From Sulfitobacter sp. (GTDB taxonomy: Bacteria > Pseudomonadota > Alphaproteobacteria > Rhodobacterales > Rhodobacteraceae): DNA of 64,000 bases. The stretch lies in NCBI GenBank assembly GCA_029252045.1, contig JAQXCD010000020.1, positions 62,001 to 126,000 on the forward strand, written 5' to 3'. The position numbers and the translations under genes were made by a program. Of this stretch, positions 1 through 7,800 are shown piece after piece. The notes under the pieces were generated by a model. It saw only the letters and a list, made by a program, of their open reading frames with translations, had not been told where the DNA came from and ran no database searches. Each line of letters begins with the position of its first letter. The stretch's first letter is position 1.

Positions 1-968
1 TTGCGGATTTCCTCCAGCGGCTTTGCCATCTCTGCAATCCGCGCCACTGTCTCGGCGTCTTCGGCGATGGAGGCATCAATCAGCACCGGTTCGCCTTTGG
101 CTTCGGTGATATTGCCCGCGTCATCAAAGGTAACATTCAGCTCACCCAGATATTTGCCGTAGGCATAGGCCTGCACCACGGCCGTCTGTCCCACCATTGT
201 CGGATAGGGGCCTTGCGCCTTCTCGTTGGTATTGCTGAGCAATGTGTTGGAGTGACCGCCGACAATCACATCCACGCCTGTCGTCTCGGCCGCAACTTTC
301 AGGTCCACCGCGTAGCTGGAGTGGCTCAGCACGATGATTTTGTTCACACCCATTGCGGTCAGCTTGTCGACCTCCCCCTGCACCGCTGCAACCGGATCAG
401 AGAATTTTACGTTATCGCCGGGGCTTGCCAGCTCGTCCGTGTCTTCGGGCGTCAGGCCGATCATGCCGATCTTTTCGCCACCGCGCTCGATCACGGTCGA
501 TTTGGCCAATGTATCGGCCAGCAGCGGCTCAGCGCTTACATCAGCGTTCGACATCAGGATCGGGAAATTTACGGCCGACATAAATGACGCCAGAACTTCG
601 GGGCCGTCGTCAAACTCGTGGTTGCCGACAGTCATGCCGTCATAGCCCAGCTTGTTCATCATCTCGGCCACCATCTGGCCTTTGTAATAGGAGTAGAACA
701 GCGTGCCCTGAAACTGGTCCCCGCCATCCACCAAAATCGCGTTATTTGTGCGGCCGCGCACCTGCTTGATCGCGGTCACTAGGCGCGCGGTGCCGCCAAA
801 GCATTCCCCCGCCGTATTGTCTTCGGCACCACAGGGGCCGTCATATTTGCTGATCGGCTCAAACCGCGCGTGAAAATCATTGGTGTGCAAAATGGTCAGT
901 GTATAATCAGCATGCGCCATACCGGCAGTCAGGCTCAGCGCGGCAGCACTCAAAAGGAATCGTTTCAT
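1..968 (-). CDS. 5'-nucleotidase / 2',3'-cyclic phosphodiesterase family metallophosphatase (3' part outside window)
   Basis: A secreted two-metal phosphoesterase of the UshA/CpdB family, which strips phosphate from nucleotides in the periplasm. The reverse strand reads from an ATG at 968 with a signal peptide of about 20 residues ending AGMAHA. The family metal-binding signatures follow in order: ILHTNDFH (about 25-32), DGGDQFQG (about 80), GNHEFDDG (about 107), then VLSHSS and GGHSN. The visible 322 codons cover the metallophosphatase domain; the C-terminal substrate-recognition domain lies beyond position 1. The gene is divergent from the DUF952 gene, with about 136 bases between them for both promoters. 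The family assignment is firm; the exact substrate is not visible. Confidence 0.9.
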   Translation of the reverse strand, partial: MKRFLLSAAALSLTAGMAHADYTLTILHTNDFHARFEPISKYDGPCGAEDNTAGECFGGTARLVTAIKQVRGRTNNAILVDGGDQFQGTLFYSYYKGQMVAEMMNKLGYDGMTVGNHEFDDGPEVLASFMSAVNFPILMSNADVSAEPLLADTLAKSTVIERGGEKIGMIGLTPEDTDELASPGDNVKFSDPVAAVQGEVDKLTAMGVNKIIVLSHSSYAVDLKVAAETTGVDVIVGGHSNTLLSNTNEKAQGPYPTMVGQTAVVQAYAYGKYLGELNVTFDDAGNITEAKGEPVLIDASIAEDAETVARIAEMAKPLEEIR

Positions 969-1104
969 GGCGGGGTCCCCCATTTGGAATGAATGTTTCT
1001 ATCGTGGCGGGTAGGGCGCACGCTGTCAAAGACAGATACACACCGTGACGCGGCTCCGCCTTGGCCCTTGACCGCCCAGCGCAGCAAAGGCATCACTCCG
1101 CACT

Positions 1105-1455
1105 ATGCTTATATTCAAAATTTTCCGCACAGACGAATGGCAATCCCTCCGCAAGCAGGGCAGGACCACGGGCGCACCGATAGATATCGCTGATGGCTAT
1201 ATCCATTTCTCAACCGCCACGCAGGCGACCGAGACCGCAACCAAACACTTTGCGGGCCTGGACGGATTGTTCCTGATTGCGGTCGAGGCCGAGGCCCTGG
1301 GCGATGCGCTGAAATGGGAGGTCTCGCGCGGGGGTGCGTTGTTCCCGCATCTGTACCGCGAAATGGCGATTGGCGATGTGCTCTGGGCCCAGCCGCTCCC
1401 CTTGGTGGAAGGCGTGCATCAATTCCCTGCGGGCATTGCGGCGGCTGCACAATGA
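1105..1455 (+). CDS. DUF952 family protein
   Basis: A 116-residue soluble protein matching the DUF952 pattern: an N-terminal IFKIFRTDEW, a central DGYIHFSTATQ and a C-terminal stretch with FPHLYRE. The family is widespread in bacteria and is structurally likened to ADP-ribosyltransferase-type folds, but no activity is established that I can name. It is the first gene of a run of five overlapping plus-strand genes; its TGA overlaps the next ATG (ATGA at 1452-1455), implying translational coupling. The start is the first ATG of the frame and gives a normal family length. Confidence 0.85.
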   Translation: MLIFKIFRTDEWQSLRKQGRTTGAPIDIADGYIHFSTATQATETATKHFAGLDGLFLIAVEAEALGDALKWEVSRGGALFPHLYREMAIGDVLWAQPLPLVEGVHQFPAGIAAAAQ

Positions 1456-1883
1456 CCCAATACCGCGACACCGAACGCGCGCAGTTCGAGATATTCAAGT
1501 CACTGCCACGCGATACGCCTGTCAACATGCTCAACCTTGTCAGGTTCCATGAGGTCGCCGAGTATCCGGCGGGCCACCCGCTGGCCGCGCAGAAACTGAC
1601 CGGCGCGCAGGCCTATGCCCATTACGGGGCTGCCAGCGGTCCCGTGCTGGCCCGTGTGGGCGGCAGCATCCTTTGGCGCGGTGGCTTTGAAGTCTCTTTG
1701 ATCGGCCCTCCCGACGAGGCATGGGACACCATGTTCATCGCACAATATCCGACATCCGCTGCGTTTCTCGCCATGGTCACCGATCCGGAATATCAACTGG
1801 CTGTGGTTCACCGTCAGGCTGCCGTGATGGATTCACGCCTTGTGCGCACCAGCCCCCTGCCCGCAAACGGAGTCTTTGAATGA
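1452..1883 (+). CDS. DUF1330-like protein
   Basis: A 143-residue protein related to DUF1330 / dimeric alpha-beta barrel proteins. The recognisable parts are [16 protein letters not shown] near residue 24 and a [16 protein letters not shown] stretch near residue 95, the usual sheet-and-helix signature of this ferredoxin-like fold. The ATG at 1452 overlaps the upstream stop; a longer reading frame exists upstream but would run through DUF952. Its own stop overlaps the pyrD start (ATGA at 1880). No catalytic role is known to me, so only the fold family is claimed. Confidence 0.8.
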   Translation: MTQYRDTERAQFEIFKSLPRDTPVNMLNLVRFHEVAEYPAGHPLAAQKLTGAQAYAHYGAASGPVLARVGGSILWRGGFEVSLIGPPDEAWDTMFIAQYPTSAAFLAMVTDPEYQLAVVHRQAAVMDSRLVRTSPLPANGVFE

Positions 1884-2923
1884 ACACGATGATCGAGGCC
1901 ATGGGCCTAAGTGTGCTGCGGCGTTTTGATCCCGAGGCCGCGCACGGCCTTGCCATTCGCGCCCTGCGCGCGGGCCTCACCCCGCGCCCCGGCCCGGTGA
2001 GCAGCCCACGCCTTGCCGTAATACTGGCCGGCATGCACCTGCCCAACCCTGTGGGCCTTGCCGCCGGTTTCGACAAGAACGCCACAGCCATCACCCCGCT
2101 GAGTGCGGCGGGCTTCGGGTTCATCGAAGTAGGCGCGGCCACGCCCCTGCCCCAACCCGGCAATGACAAACCCCGCCTGTTCCGCCTGGCCGAGGACCGC
2201 GCCGCGATCAACCGTTTCGGCTTCAACAATGAGGGGATGGAGGCAATCTGTGCCCGCCTCGCAGCAGCCAAACGGACCATACCCGTGGGCCTGAACCTTG
2301 GCGCAAACAAAACCAGCACCGACCGCGCCGCCGATTTTGCGCGTGTGATGGAAGCCGCCCGCGACCATGTAGATTTTGCCACGGTCAACGTGTCCTCTCC
2401 CAATACCGAAAAGCTCCGCGATTTGCAGGGCAAGGCGGCACTGGCAGGCCTGCTGGAAGGTGTGATGGCTGTGCGGGGGATCACCCCCGTCATGCTGAAA
2501 ATCGCGCCCGATCTGACCGAAGCCGAGATTGCCGATGTCGCCCAAGTGGCGCAGGACGCAGGCGTTGCAGCGATCATCGCAACCAACACCACCCTCTCCC
2601 GCGAGGGGCTGAAATCTGTCCACAAGGACCAGATGGGCGGCCTGTCCGGCGCGCCCTTGTTCGAGAAATCCACCCGCGTGCTGGCGCGCCTGTCCACGCT
2701 AACAGACGTGCCGATCATTGGTGTCGGCGGCATTGGCAACGCAGATCAGGCCTATGCCAAGATTTGCGCAGGCGCCTGTGCGGTGCAGCTCTATACAGCG
2801 CTGGTGTTTGGCGGTCTGTCGATGGTTGGTGATATCGCGCGCGGCATTGACGAACGACTGGCCCGTGACGGATTTGCCACCGTGGCAGAGGCCGTGGGCA
2901 GCAAGCGCGGTGAGTGGTTGTGA
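1880..2923 (+). CDS. pyrD: Dihydroorotate dehydrogenase (quinone), class 2
   Basis: Oxidises dihydroorotate to orotate in pyrimidine synthesis, passing electrons from FMN to membrane quinone. The 347 residues match class 2 enzymes (E. coli PyrD has 336). Visible signatures are AAGFDKNA (about 60), [17 protein letters not shown] (about 113), NVSSPNTE with the class-2 catalytic serine (about 170), LKIAPDL, IATNTT and the FMN-phosphate loop GVGGIGN near the C terminus. The N-terminal 50 residues form the helical membrane-associating segment that class 1 lacks. It is coupled to both neighbours by overlapping stop/start codons. Confidence 0.97.
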   Translation: MNTMIEAMGLSVLRRFDPEAAHGLAIRALRAGLTPRPGPVSSPRLAVILAGMHLPNPVGLAAGFDKNATAITPLSAAGFGFIEVGAATPLPQPGNDKPRLFRLAEDRAAINRFGFNNEGMEAICARLAAAKRTIPVGLNLGANKTSTDRAADFARVMEAARDHVDFATVNVSSPNTEKLRDLQGKAALAGLLEGVMAVRGITPVMLKIAPDLTEAEIADVAQVAQDAGVAAIIATNTTLSREGLKSVHKDQMGGLSGAPLFEKSTRVLARLSTLTDVPIIGVGGIGNADQAYAKICAGACAVQLYTALVFGGLSMVGDIARGIDERLARDGFATVAEAVGSKRGEWL

Positions 2924-3261
2924 TCACGATCTGGCATAATCCACGTTGCTCGAAATCGCGCCAGACGCTGGCGCTGGTCGAGGCATCCGGCAAGCCCTAC
3001 ACAGTGCGCAAATATCTGGAAGACGCGCCAACACTGGCCGAATTGGAGCAGGCGAAAGCCGCCCTGAACCTGTCAGCACTCCAGATGTTGCGCCCCACCG
3101 AAGCCCTGTTCAAGGAACTGGGGCTGAACCGCAGCGATGATGAGGCCACGTTGCTGGCAGCCGCCGCAGCCCACCCCGCATTGATCGAACGGCCCATCGT
3201 CCTTTCAAAAGGCCGCGCCATCATCGGCCGTCCCCCCGAAGCCGTCGCAGCGCTGCTGTGA
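2920..3261 (+). CDS. ArsC/Spx-family reductase-like protein
   Basis: A 113-residue thioredoxin-fold protein of the glutaredoxin-dependent ArsC family. It has the active-site loop [10 protein letters not shown] (cysteine near residue 9), YTVRKYLED, the MLRP segment and the conserved [18 protein letters not shown] near the C terminus, whose arginines match the ArsC oxyanion-binding set. No other arsenic gene is nearby, so arsenate may not be the natural substrate. I chose the GTG at 2920, which overlaps the pyrD stop as GTGA; a GTG at 2914 in the same frame is an alternative. The gene ends overlapping the next start. Confidence 0.85.
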   Translation: MITIWHNPRCSKSRQTLALVEASGKPYTVRKYLEDAPTLAELEQAKAALNLSALQMLRPTEALFKELGLNRSDDEATLLAAAAAHPALIERPIVLSKGRAIIGRPPEAVAALL

Positions 3262-4055
3262 GCGGCACCGCCCGCATCACCGCACTGAACCGCGCGGCAT
3301 GGAACGCCTCTGCCCCTCTGCATGGCACGGGCGCCGGTTGGGAGGATCTTTGCACAGTGATCACTCAGGGCGGATCGGTTCTGGATGATACCATAACAGC
3401 CGTTCTGCAAGATGCAGGGATCGCGGGGGCGCGTGTGGTGCAAGTGGGCTGTAACAACGGACGCGAGGTATTCTCCGCCATCAGCTTGGGCGCAACACAG
3501 GCTTGGGGCATCGACCAATCAGAGGGCTTTCTGGCCCAAGCCGCCACCCTGAAAGCCCTCAGCCCGCATAAAGCGCAGTTTCTTCAAGCAGATATCTACG
3601 ACCTTCCCGCTGACGCGCCACGCGATTTCGACATCGCATTCATCACCATCGGCGTGCTCAACTGGATGCCCGATTTGCAGCGCTTTTTCGCGGCGGTCGC
3701 AAGCCTCCTACGGACAGGCGGGCAGTTGATTATCTATGAAACCCACCCGATGCTAGAGATGTTCGACCCTGCCTCCGAGACACCGTACACGCCGGCTTTC
3801 AGCTATTTCCGGACCGAGCCGCATATCGAGACGGAAACCATCACCTATGACGGCACCGGCACAGCAGACGGGCCGGAAGCGCATTGGTTCCCGCACACCC
3901 TGTCCGCGATTATTCAGGCGACCTTGCATGCAGGCCTGACCCTCACCGCGCTGGAAGAGTACCCCCATTCGATCCGCGAAGTCGACTATGACAAATTTGA
4001 ACATCGGCACGCTCAAATCCCGATGAGCTATTTGCTGCGCGCCAGCCGCACCTAA
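3258..4055 (+). CDS. Class I SAM-dependent methyltransferase
   Basis: A 265-residue methyltransferase with a Rossmann-type fold. The SAM-binding motif I is VVQVGCNNGREVF (about residues 59-71), followed by the acidic loop AWGIDQSEG, motif QADIYDLP and the FDIAFITIGVLNWMPD strand. The substrate cannot be read from the sequence. The start is GTG at 3258, overlapping the previous stop (GTGA). It ends convergently, with a four-base overlap against the MATE gene on the other strand, so the two genes share their 3' ends with no room for a terminator. Confidence 0.88.
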   Translation: MSGTARITALNRAAWNASAPLHGTGAGWEDLCTVITQGGSVLDDTITAVLQDAGIAGARVVQVGCNNGREVFSAISLGATQAWGIDQSEGFLAQAATLKALSPHKAQFLQADIYDLPADAPRDFDIAFITIGVLNWMPDLQRFFAAVASLLRTGGQLIIYETHPMLEMFDPASETPYTPAFSYFRTEPHIETETITYDGTGTADGPEAHWFPHTLSAIIQATLHAGLTLTALEEYPHSIREVDYDKFEHRHAQIPMSYLLRASRT

Positions 4056-5371
4056 GCGGCAGCACGCTCCAACGCGGGGTACCGTGCCCCCAGCGTCAAT
4101 GCCCGCGCGATAAACGACACCAGCATCGCCAGCCACAAGCCGTGATTGCCCAGCACAGGCGCCAGTACCAAAACACAAGCAACATAAACGCCAGACGACA
4201 GCGCCATCATGTTGCGCATGTCACGGCTGCGGGTCGCGCCGACAAAGATGCCATCCAGCATAAACGCGGCACAACCGATCACCGGCATGATCACAAGATA
4301 GGGCAGATAGACCCGCGCCTGCGTGCGCACCTCCACCGAGGTGGTGATCAGGTCGACAATCACGCCGCCCGCCACGGCAAAAGCCAGCGCCATCAACACC
4401 GCCGCGGCCATGCCCCAGCCCGATACCAGCAAGGCCGCACGCCGCAGTTGCGCCGGATTGCGCCGGCCAAATGCCTTGCCAACCAGCGCCTCTGCGGAAA
4501 AAGCAAAACCGTCCAGTGCGTAGGACGCGATCATCAGGAATTGCAGCAAGACCTGATTGGCTGCCAGTGTCACATCGCCTTGTCCGGCCCCCATAAACAT
4601 GAAGCTGACAAAGATCGCCTCCAGCAAAAGCGACCGGACAAGGATGTCATTGTTCACCCCCATCATCCGTCGCCAGCGTGCTGCGTCAAATACGGCTCCC
4701 CACGCGCGCCATGCCGTCTGCGCAAACACCGCGCGGCAAAACCAGAGGCCCAGCGCAAAACCGCTCCATTCCGCCAGTATCGTGGCCAAGGCCACCCCCT
4801 GCACGCCCCAGCCCAGACCCAATACAAACCACAAATCCAGCGCCACATTCAGTCCGTTCATCCAGACCTGTAACACCAGCACCGCACGGGTACGCTCCTG
4901 CGCAATCAGCCAGCCTGTAATCCCGTAGAGCGCGATGGCCGCTGGCGCAGACCAGACCCGCACCGCCATGTACTGACGCGCCAGGCCTTCAACCTCGGCA
5001 CTGGCAGGCGAGACACGAAAGGCAGCCCAGAACAGCGCGCCCTGTAGCGCGATAATCACCACGCCTGCCCCCAGTCCGATCAGTAATGCCCGCGTCAGCA
5101 ATGCCGCCACTTCGCCCGCATCCCCCTGCCCGTCGGCCTGTGCCGTCAGGCCCACCGTCCCCATGCGCAGAAAGCCGAAAACCCAGTAGAACGCGGACAG
5201 GATCACAGCACCGATGCCAACAGCGCCAATAGGCGCCGCCAGCCCCATCTGCCCGATCACACCTGTATCCACCGCGCCCAGTATCGGCACGGTGGCATTG
5301 GACAGCACGATAGGCAGCGCGATGTGCAGAACGCGCGAATGGGTCAGCCTTTCAGCATTGCTCTCAGCCAT
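4052..5371 (-). CDS. MATE family efflux transporter
   Basis: An inner-membrane exporter of the multidrug and toxin extrusion family, normally driven by a sodium or proton gradient. The 439 residues are almost entirely hydrophobic, with about 12 predicted membrane helices in two similar halves. The opening IALPIVLSNATVPILGAVDTGVIGQ is the usual MATE N-terminal segment, and FLRMGTVGLTAQADGQGD follows helix 2. It is the last gene of a minus-strand trio with two thioesterases, its start overlapping the upstream stop by eight bases. The substrate is unknown. Confidence 0.92.
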   Translation of the reverse strand: MAESNAERLTHSRVLHIALPIVLSNATVPILGAVDTGVIGQMGLAAPIGAVGIGAVILSAFYWVFGFLRMGTVGLTAQADGQGDAGEVAALLTRALLIGLGAGVVIIALQGALFWAAFRVSPASAEVEGLARQYMAVRVWSAPAAIALYGITGWLIAQERTRAVLVLQVWMNGLNVALDLWFVLGLGWGVQGVALATILAEWSGFALGLWFCRAVFAQTAWRAWGAVFDAARWRRMMGVNNDILVRSLLLEAIFVSFMFMGAGQGDVTLAANQVLLQFLMIASYALDGFAFSAEALVGKAFGRRNPAQLRRAALLVSGWGMAAAVLMALAFAVAGGVIVDLITTSVEVRTQARVYLPYLVIMPVIGCAAFMLDGIFVGATRSRDMRNMMALSSGVYVACVLVLAPVLGNHGLWLAMLVSFIARALTLGARYPALERAAA

Positions 5372-5888
5372 CCGCGTTGTCGCGCGGCGCAGGCATTACA
5401 AAATGCCCCATCGCCTGCGCATACAGCCGTTCGCGATTGTCCTGCCAAGCCTCCACCTGCACCGATGCATAACGCCGCCCCGCACGGGTGATCCGCGCGC
5501 GCGCATAGGCATCACGCGGCAGGCCCGTCCGCAGATAGTCCACTGTAAAATCAACGGTTTTCGGCAAACGCGGCAGCGCCTCGGGCGGCAATCCCTCAAG
5601 GTTCAGGCGGCCCGCTTCCAGATCATCCCAAAGATAGCTCCAGTTTAGGGTGATCACCGCTGTGATTTCCAGAAAGGCCGCAGTGGAGCCACCATGCAGC
5701 GCCGGCAACAGCGGGTTGCCGATCAGCTCTTGTTTGAACGGCATGATCCCGGTCAGCTCGTCGCCGCGCCGCTCGAACTCGATCCCGAGAAAGCGGATAT
5801 AGGGCACCGCGTTCGCCAATGCGCGCAGGGCACCGTCGCGGCGCTGTTTGATGACCTGTACCGGCTCGGGTTTACTACGCGGGCTCAT
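5364..5888 (-). CDS. PaaI-type hotdog thioesterase
   Basis: A 174-residue hotdog-fold protein that probably hydrolyses an acyl-CoA thioester. The signature LPALHGGSTAAFLE (about residues 77-90) places the HGG loop on the central helix as in PaaI/YbgC relatives, and FTVDYLRTG and RITRAGRRYASVQVE form the later strands. It overlaps the downstream MATE gene and the upstream, related thioesterase by four bases, so all three are probably one transcript. The pair looks like an old tandem duplication that has diverged. The CoA substrate is not determinable. Confidence 0.87.
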   Translation of the reverse strand: MSPRSKPEPVQVIKQRRDGALRALANAVPYIRFLGIEFERRGDELTGIMPFKQELIGNPLLPALHGGSTAAFLEITAVITLNWSYLWDDLEAGRLNLEGLPPEALPRLPKTVDFTVDYLRTGLPRDAYARARITRAGRRYASVQVEAWQDNRERLYAQAMGHFVMPAPRDNADG

Positions 5889-6307
5889 CGCTTTGCCTCC
5901 ACGGTGAAGGCACCTGTTGCAGTGGCCACCGGATTTTCCGTGTCGTCATCCATTGCAACCGCACGCACGAACGCGACCGAGCGGGTGATATGGTAGCAGG
6001 TAGCGCGGGCTACAATTGTCTGTCCGGGTGTTGCCGCACGCATGTAATCAATCCGCAGGTCGATCGTTGCCGTGCCACCGCCGTTCTCCGGATGGCACAT
6101 CACTGCCGCCCCGCAACATGTATCCATCAGCGCCGAAACCGCGCCGCCGTGAATAACACCCGTTACCGGATCGCCTACCAATTCATCCTTGTATGGCATA
6201 CTGATCGAGGCAACGCCTTCGCCCATTTCCTGCGGCTGCATGCCCAGCATCACGGAATGCGGCAGCGCCTGAATAAACTGGCGCGCCAGTGCGGTCATAT
6301 CGGCCAT
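5885..6307 (-). CDS. PaaI-type hotdog thioesterase
   Basis: A 140-residue hotdog thioesterase, the first gene of the minus-strand trio. It shows SISMPYKDELVGDP, the helix motif VIHGGAVSALMDTC (about residues 52-65) and IDLRIDYMRAATPG, the PaaI pattern. A role in recycling stuck acyl-CoA esters would fit the fatty-acyl-CoA genes just across the divergent promoter region, but that is inference. The 134 bases between it and the MerR gene at 6442 must hold divergent promoters; a ribosome site (GGAGG) sits on the reverse strand just upstream of this start. Confidence 0.88.
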   Translation of the reverse strand: MADMTALARQFIQALPHSVMLGMQPQEMGEGVASISMPYKDELVGDPVTGVIHGGAVSALMDTCCGAAVMCHPENGGGTATIDLRIDYMRAATPGQTIVARATCYHITRSVAFVRAVAMDDDTENPVATATGAFTVEAKR

Positions 6308-6441
6308 AGGCCCTCCTTCACGGCGGGCAATCGTGCCCGCGTCTGGGATTCTTTACACCAGCGGAATACATAAAGGGCAATAGGAACCGTTGCACATCGC
6401 GCGCAGGCATTTTAGCGTAGGGGCCGGAGGATTATCACACC

Positions 6442-6822
6442 ATGAGCGACGATACACGCCTGACCTTTAAGGAAATGTGCGCCAAGTTTGATGTGACCCC
6501 GCGCACATTACGCTATTACGAATATATCGAGCTGCTCTCGCCCGACCGCGAAGGGCGCACACGTTTTTACGGCCCCCGGGAACGCGCGCGCATGGAGTTG
6601 ATTCTACGCGGCCGAAGCTTCGGCTTTGCGCTCGAAGACATTCGCCAGTGGCTTTTGATCTATGAAGACGAAGGCACCATTGCCCAGATGCGCGCATGGG
6701 TTGAGATGGCAAACGGCCAATTGCAAGAACTGGCAGAAAAAAAGCGCCAGCTGGATAGTGCCCTGATCGAGCTTACACGACTGCGCGACGAAACACTGAA
6801 AGCACTGGGTGAAACCGCCTGA
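6442..6822 (+). CDS. MerR family transcriptional regulator (first of a pair)
   Basis: A 126-residue MerR-type activator/repressor. The N-terminal winged helix carries [19 protein letters not shown] (about residues 9-27), then TRFYGPRERAR and the recognition wing, and a C-terminal coiled coil (about 75-120) for dimerisation. No metal-binding cysteines are present near the C terminus, which argues against metal sensing. It closely resembles the regulator at 7353 (DVTPRTLR, RGxxFGF and related segments), so the two are paralogues bracketing a 0.5 kb spacer. A strong GGCCGGAGGA ribosome site precedes the ATG. MerR regulators of this type commonly control acyl-CoA catabolism in proteobacteria, which fits the genes downstream. 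Confidence 0.9.
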   Translation: MSDDTRLTFKEMCAKFDVTPRTLRYYEYIELLSPDREGRTRFYGPRERARMELILRGRSFGFALEDIRQWLLIYEDEGTIAQMRAWVEMANGQLQELAEKKRQLDSALIELTRLRDETLKALGETA

Positions 6823-6870
6823 GCTGCTACTGGTCCTGCTGTAGACTAGATGCCACCCGCTGAATGCTGC

Positions 6871-6898
6871 AAGCAATTTCAAGCAATTTCAAGCAATT
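6871..6898. repeat. 10-bp tandem repeat (AAGCAATTTC, about 2.8 copies)
   Basis: AAGCAATTTC at 6871-6880 is repeated exactly at 6881-6890 and again for eight bases at 6891-6898. The array covers the stop codon and last codons of the small reverse-strand reading frame at 6879-7040, so a change in copy number would alter where that peptide ends. No function is claimed. Confidence 0.7.
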
Positions 6899-7040
6899 CT
6901 TCGACTGAAGCGGACGGGGACTTTGTCGCCACTTCAAATGCAACAGTTTCAACGATCAGGGCCGCAGCTTGCAGATAGCTCTCCAAGGGAGCAGAATCCG
7001 TCTGTTTGGGCTCCGGCGCGCTGAAAACCAAAACTGTCAT
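6879..7040 (-). CDS. Hypothetical 53-residue protein between two merR genes
   Basis: A short reverse-strand reading frame starting at an ATG at 7040 with a well-placed AGGAG about eight bases upstream. The frame stays open further upstream, but only this start has a ribosome site. The peptide opens MTVLVFSAPEPKQTD, continues into an amphipathic helix-like SYLQAAALIVETVAFEV and ends ELLEIA. I do not recognise a family. It lies between two paralogous regulators and is antisense to neither. The decent ribosome site and lack of a competing gene support it, but such short frames are often chance. Confidence 0.45.
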   Translation of the reverse strand: MTVLVFSAPEPKQTDSAPLESYLQAAALIVETVAFEVATKSPSASVEELLEIA

Positions 7041-7225
7041 CCTAAAAACTCCTGACTTCCCTAGGCAATCTCTCGACCTATCCGAACGGATATAACACAT
7101 ATCCATTCGCGACGCTTTACTGTCCATATGTCCACACCGCAACATCTTAAGTAAAGCATATTTCCCCGACCCTTCAGTGAAAAATATAGGCGGGTTCACT
7201 TGCCTAAACGCCGATGCCCGCATCT

Positions 7226-7268
7226 TGACGTAAGGTTACAAAACGTAAAGCTGTAAAGTGACGTAAGG
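7226..7268. promoter_or_regulatory. Paired TGACGTAAGG repeats upstream of merR
   Basis: TGACGTAAGG occurs at 7226-7235 and again, exactly, at 7259-7268, with AAACGTAAAG at 7241-7250 between them. The ACGTAA core resembles the A/T-flanked ACGT palindromes used by MerR-type regulators of acyl-CoA and branched-chain catabolism (LiuR-like). The repeats are about three helical turns apart and lie roughly 90 bases before the second merR start. Probable autoregulatory or cross-regulatory operators; unproven. Confidence 0.45.
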
Positions 7269-7298
7269 GAGCATTAGGTAACCCTACACAAACGCGAT

Positions 7299-7318
7299 AA
7301 GGGTACAAAACTACCCTT
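7299..7318. promoter_or_regulatory. Perfect inverted repeat AAGGGTA-N6-TACCCTT ahead of merR
   Basis: AAGGGTA (7299-7305) and TACCCTT (7312-7318) form a perfect 7-bp inverted repeat with a 6-base CAAAAC spacer, 34 bases before the preferred merR start at 7353. Half of it recurs as GGTAACCCT at 7277-7285. Dyads of about this size in promoter spacers are typical MerR-family operators, so autoregulation is the simplest guess. Confidence 0.45.
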
Positions 7319-7352
7319 CATGACGCGTCCCGTTTTGAACCGTGAGAGACAC

Positions 7353-7751
7353 ATGAACACCGATACACTTACCATTCGCGAGATGTGCGACACCTTTGAT
7401 GTCACCCCGCGCACCCTCAGATTCTATGAAGCCAAAGAGCTGCTTTTCCCGCAGCGGATAGGGCAAAAACGCCTTTTCACCAAACGCGACCGCGCCCGGC
7501 TCAAGCTGATCATCCGCGGCAAGCGCTTTGGCTTTTCGCTGGAAGAAATCCGGCTGCTGCTGGACCTCTATTACAAAGGTGACGGGCAACAGAGCCAGAT
7601 GGAGCAGAGCTATGCACTGGCCTGCAAGCGCCTAGAGGATCTGGAACGTCAGCGCGACGACCTGGACAGCGCCATCACCGATCTGCGCGACCAATTGAAA
7701 TGGGGCGAGAAAATGATCGCCTCCCTGCGCCAGCCCCGCAAAGCAGGCTGA
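7353..7751 (+). CDS. MerR family transcriptional regulator (second of a pair)
   Basis: A 132-residue MerR-type regulator, the first gene of the acyl-CoA oxidation island. The winged helix spans about residues 8-75 with [19 protein letters not shown] and [19 protein letters not shown], followed by a long coiled coil (about 85-120). It lacks the C-terminal cysteines of metal sensors. I start at the ATG at 7353, which has GAGAGA upstream and aligns with the start of its paralogue at 6442; an ATG at 7320 in frame would add 11 residues but abuts the inverted repeat at 7299-7318. Likely controls the dehydrogenase gene 50 bases downstream. Confidence 0.9.
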   Translation: MNTDTLTIREMCDTFDVTPRTLRFYEAKELLFPQRIGQKRLFTKRDRARLKLIIRGKRFGFSLEEIRLLLDLYYKGDGQQSQMEQSYALACKRLEDLERQRDDLDSAITDLRDQLKWGEKMIASLRQPRKAG

Positions 7752-7800
7752 ACCGCACCCGCCAATAATCCGCTATACTTCAGTTTCAGGGAGACCCCGA

